DNA of 64,000 nt from positions 23,596,001 to 23,660,000 of the forward strand of contig OY783207.1 of NCBI GenBank assembly GCA_963678705.1. Direction: 5' to 3'. Shown one piece after another: positions 63,171 to 64,000 of this stretch (within the stretch, counting starts at the first letter, position 1; each line of letters begins with the position of its first letter). Position numbers and translations under genes: made by a program. The notes below the pieces were generated by a model. The model did not search any database. It was not told the origin of the DNA and was given only the letters and a program-made list of their open reading frames with translations. The stretch is from Panorpa germanica (taxonomy: Eukaryota > Arthropoda > Insecta > Mecoptera > Panorpidae).

Positions 63171-64000
63171 ATGAAGGCTATATATTTTCCACACACTCCA
63201 AATAAGTCTCAAAAATGTAATATAGTGAAGTTTGTGATATTTACTCTTGTATTTTTTGCAGCTGGGTTTATTGACCTAAATCAGGAGATGACAAATAAAT
63301 ATAACATAAAAGAAGCTCCTTCCAATGAACGGTTAGTTTTGGAACAGGCTTATAAAGACTGGGACCTTTTCTGGGCAACGGATTATTCAGTTATAAAATT
63401 CTATCTTTATCAGAATACGTTGGAATCTTACAAGAAATTCAACGATTTGCTATCATTGTCCATAAACAACTCAATGTATCCTTCGGCATCAAGTTTTATC
63501 AAAGATAACGTTAGCGAAAGTTCTCTAGAGAAGAAATTCGATTTACGCGATGGTCAAAAAAACCGCAGATTCAGAAAAAGTCGTATAAGATCTACTGGAA
63601 ACTTCGGCTTTAAATTTAGCGAAAGCTCTCAAAAACAATATGTAGAGAAACCGTTGTTAGTAGATGGGCATACATTTGACATTGGCGTTTATGCAATAGT
63701 AACGTCTTTAGATCCATTGCAAATTTACATATACAATGGTGACATGTTGTTCAGGTTTTGCTTAACAAAGTACCATCCGTTTGACCCTTCAAATATTGAT
63801 AAATACGTAATGCACGACTCCTACATACCAACATGGAAGATGCCATCGTTGTCCCGTTATTACAACGCTGCTGGACTAGGAATGCGGGACAGTTTTAACG
63901 CTCACATGAAGAGCAAAGGTGCAGATTATCATAAAATATGGTCACAAATTGAGGAAAAGATTGTTGAAATGTTCTTAGCGAACAAAGATATATTCGGCAT
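63171..64000 (+). CDS. TTLL15: TTLL15-like protein, array copy 7, cut by window end
   Basis: Open from ATG 63171 to the window edge (276 codons). Membrane helix IVKFVIFTLVFFAAGFIDL. DWDLFWATDYSVIKFYL matches the family, but the next ~75 residues are shortened and rewritten. The VNHxPG block and the ATP-loop lysine with HRG cannot be found; instead there is a basic stretch (KNRRFRKSRIRS). From QYVEKPLLVDGHTFDIGVYA onward the match to copy 6 is close again (FCLTKYHPFDPSNIDKYVM). The metal site and Cys-rich exon lie beyond the window. It may be a nucleotide-binding-deficient paralogue. Confidence 0.8.
   Translation, partial: MKAIYFPHTPNKSQKCNIVKFVIFTLVFFAAGFIDLNQEMTNKYNIKEAPSNERLVLEQAYKDWDLFWATDYSVIKFYLYQNTLESYKKFNDLLSLSINNSMYPSASSFIKDNVSESSLEKKFDLRDGQKNRRFRKSRIRSTGNFGFKFSESSQKQYVEKPLLVDGHTFDIGVYAIVTSLDPLQIYIYNGDMLFRFCLTKYHPFDPSNIDKYVMHDSYIPTWKMPSLSRYYNAAGLGMRDSFNAHMKSKGADYHKIWSQIEEKIVEMFLANKDIFG

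Overview
The window is nuclear DNA from an insect. The genes are split by short introns (mostly 50-500 bp) with GT-AG ends, intergenic DNA is AT-rich, and every recognisable product is a eukaryotic nuclear, mitochondrial or secretory-pathway protein with an insect-like organisation. The compact introns would suit a beetle or a similar holometabolous insect, but I cannot fix the order from sequence alone. For spliced genes I joined exons by hand and checked that frame is kept across every junction.

Layout. Positions 1-11958 hold no gene I can name. They contain MITE copies, a pair of long inverted repeats, a probable LINE tail and one possible small secreted-peptide exon. Positions 11959-45222 are a dense housekeeping block: RAD51 (+), RNase P subunit RPP21 (-), isopentenyl-diphosphate isomerase (+), RPA2 (-), the ACF1/BAZ1A remodeller subunit (+), a small one-helix, probably mitochondrial protein (-), RBM34 (-), an unrecognised protein with TPK-type repeats and two weak RRM-like segments (+), CDPF1 (-), IBA57 (-), WDR20 (+) and DCAF5 (+). 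Several neighbours work in DNA repair, replication or chromatin (RAD51, RPA2, ACF1). RPA2 and ACF1 share a divergent promoter.

Positions 46254-64000 are a head-to-tail array of seven TTLL15-like genes, all on the + strand; the seventh runs off the window. Each has a basic N-terminal tail, one membrane helix, a tubulin-tyrosine-ligase-like ATP-grasp domain and a separate cysteine-rich last exon ending in Trp-Cys. The first two are almost identical and arose by recent duplication. Copy 4 has lost catalytic residues, and copy 7 has a remodelled N-terminal half. Charge distribution, N-glycosylation sequons and conserved cysteines suggest that the ligase domain faces the secretory lumen, which is unexpected for a family known for modifying tubulin.

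The array is split between copies 2 and 3 (50945-54663) by unusual DNA: a spliced, probably non-coding transcript with a perfectly duplicated exon; a 219-bp block made almost entirely of six perfect hairpins with two- or three-base loops; a tRNA-derived SINE; and the 3' end of an unidentified minus-strand gene. The hairpin block and the TTLL15-like array are the two observations I consider most worth following.
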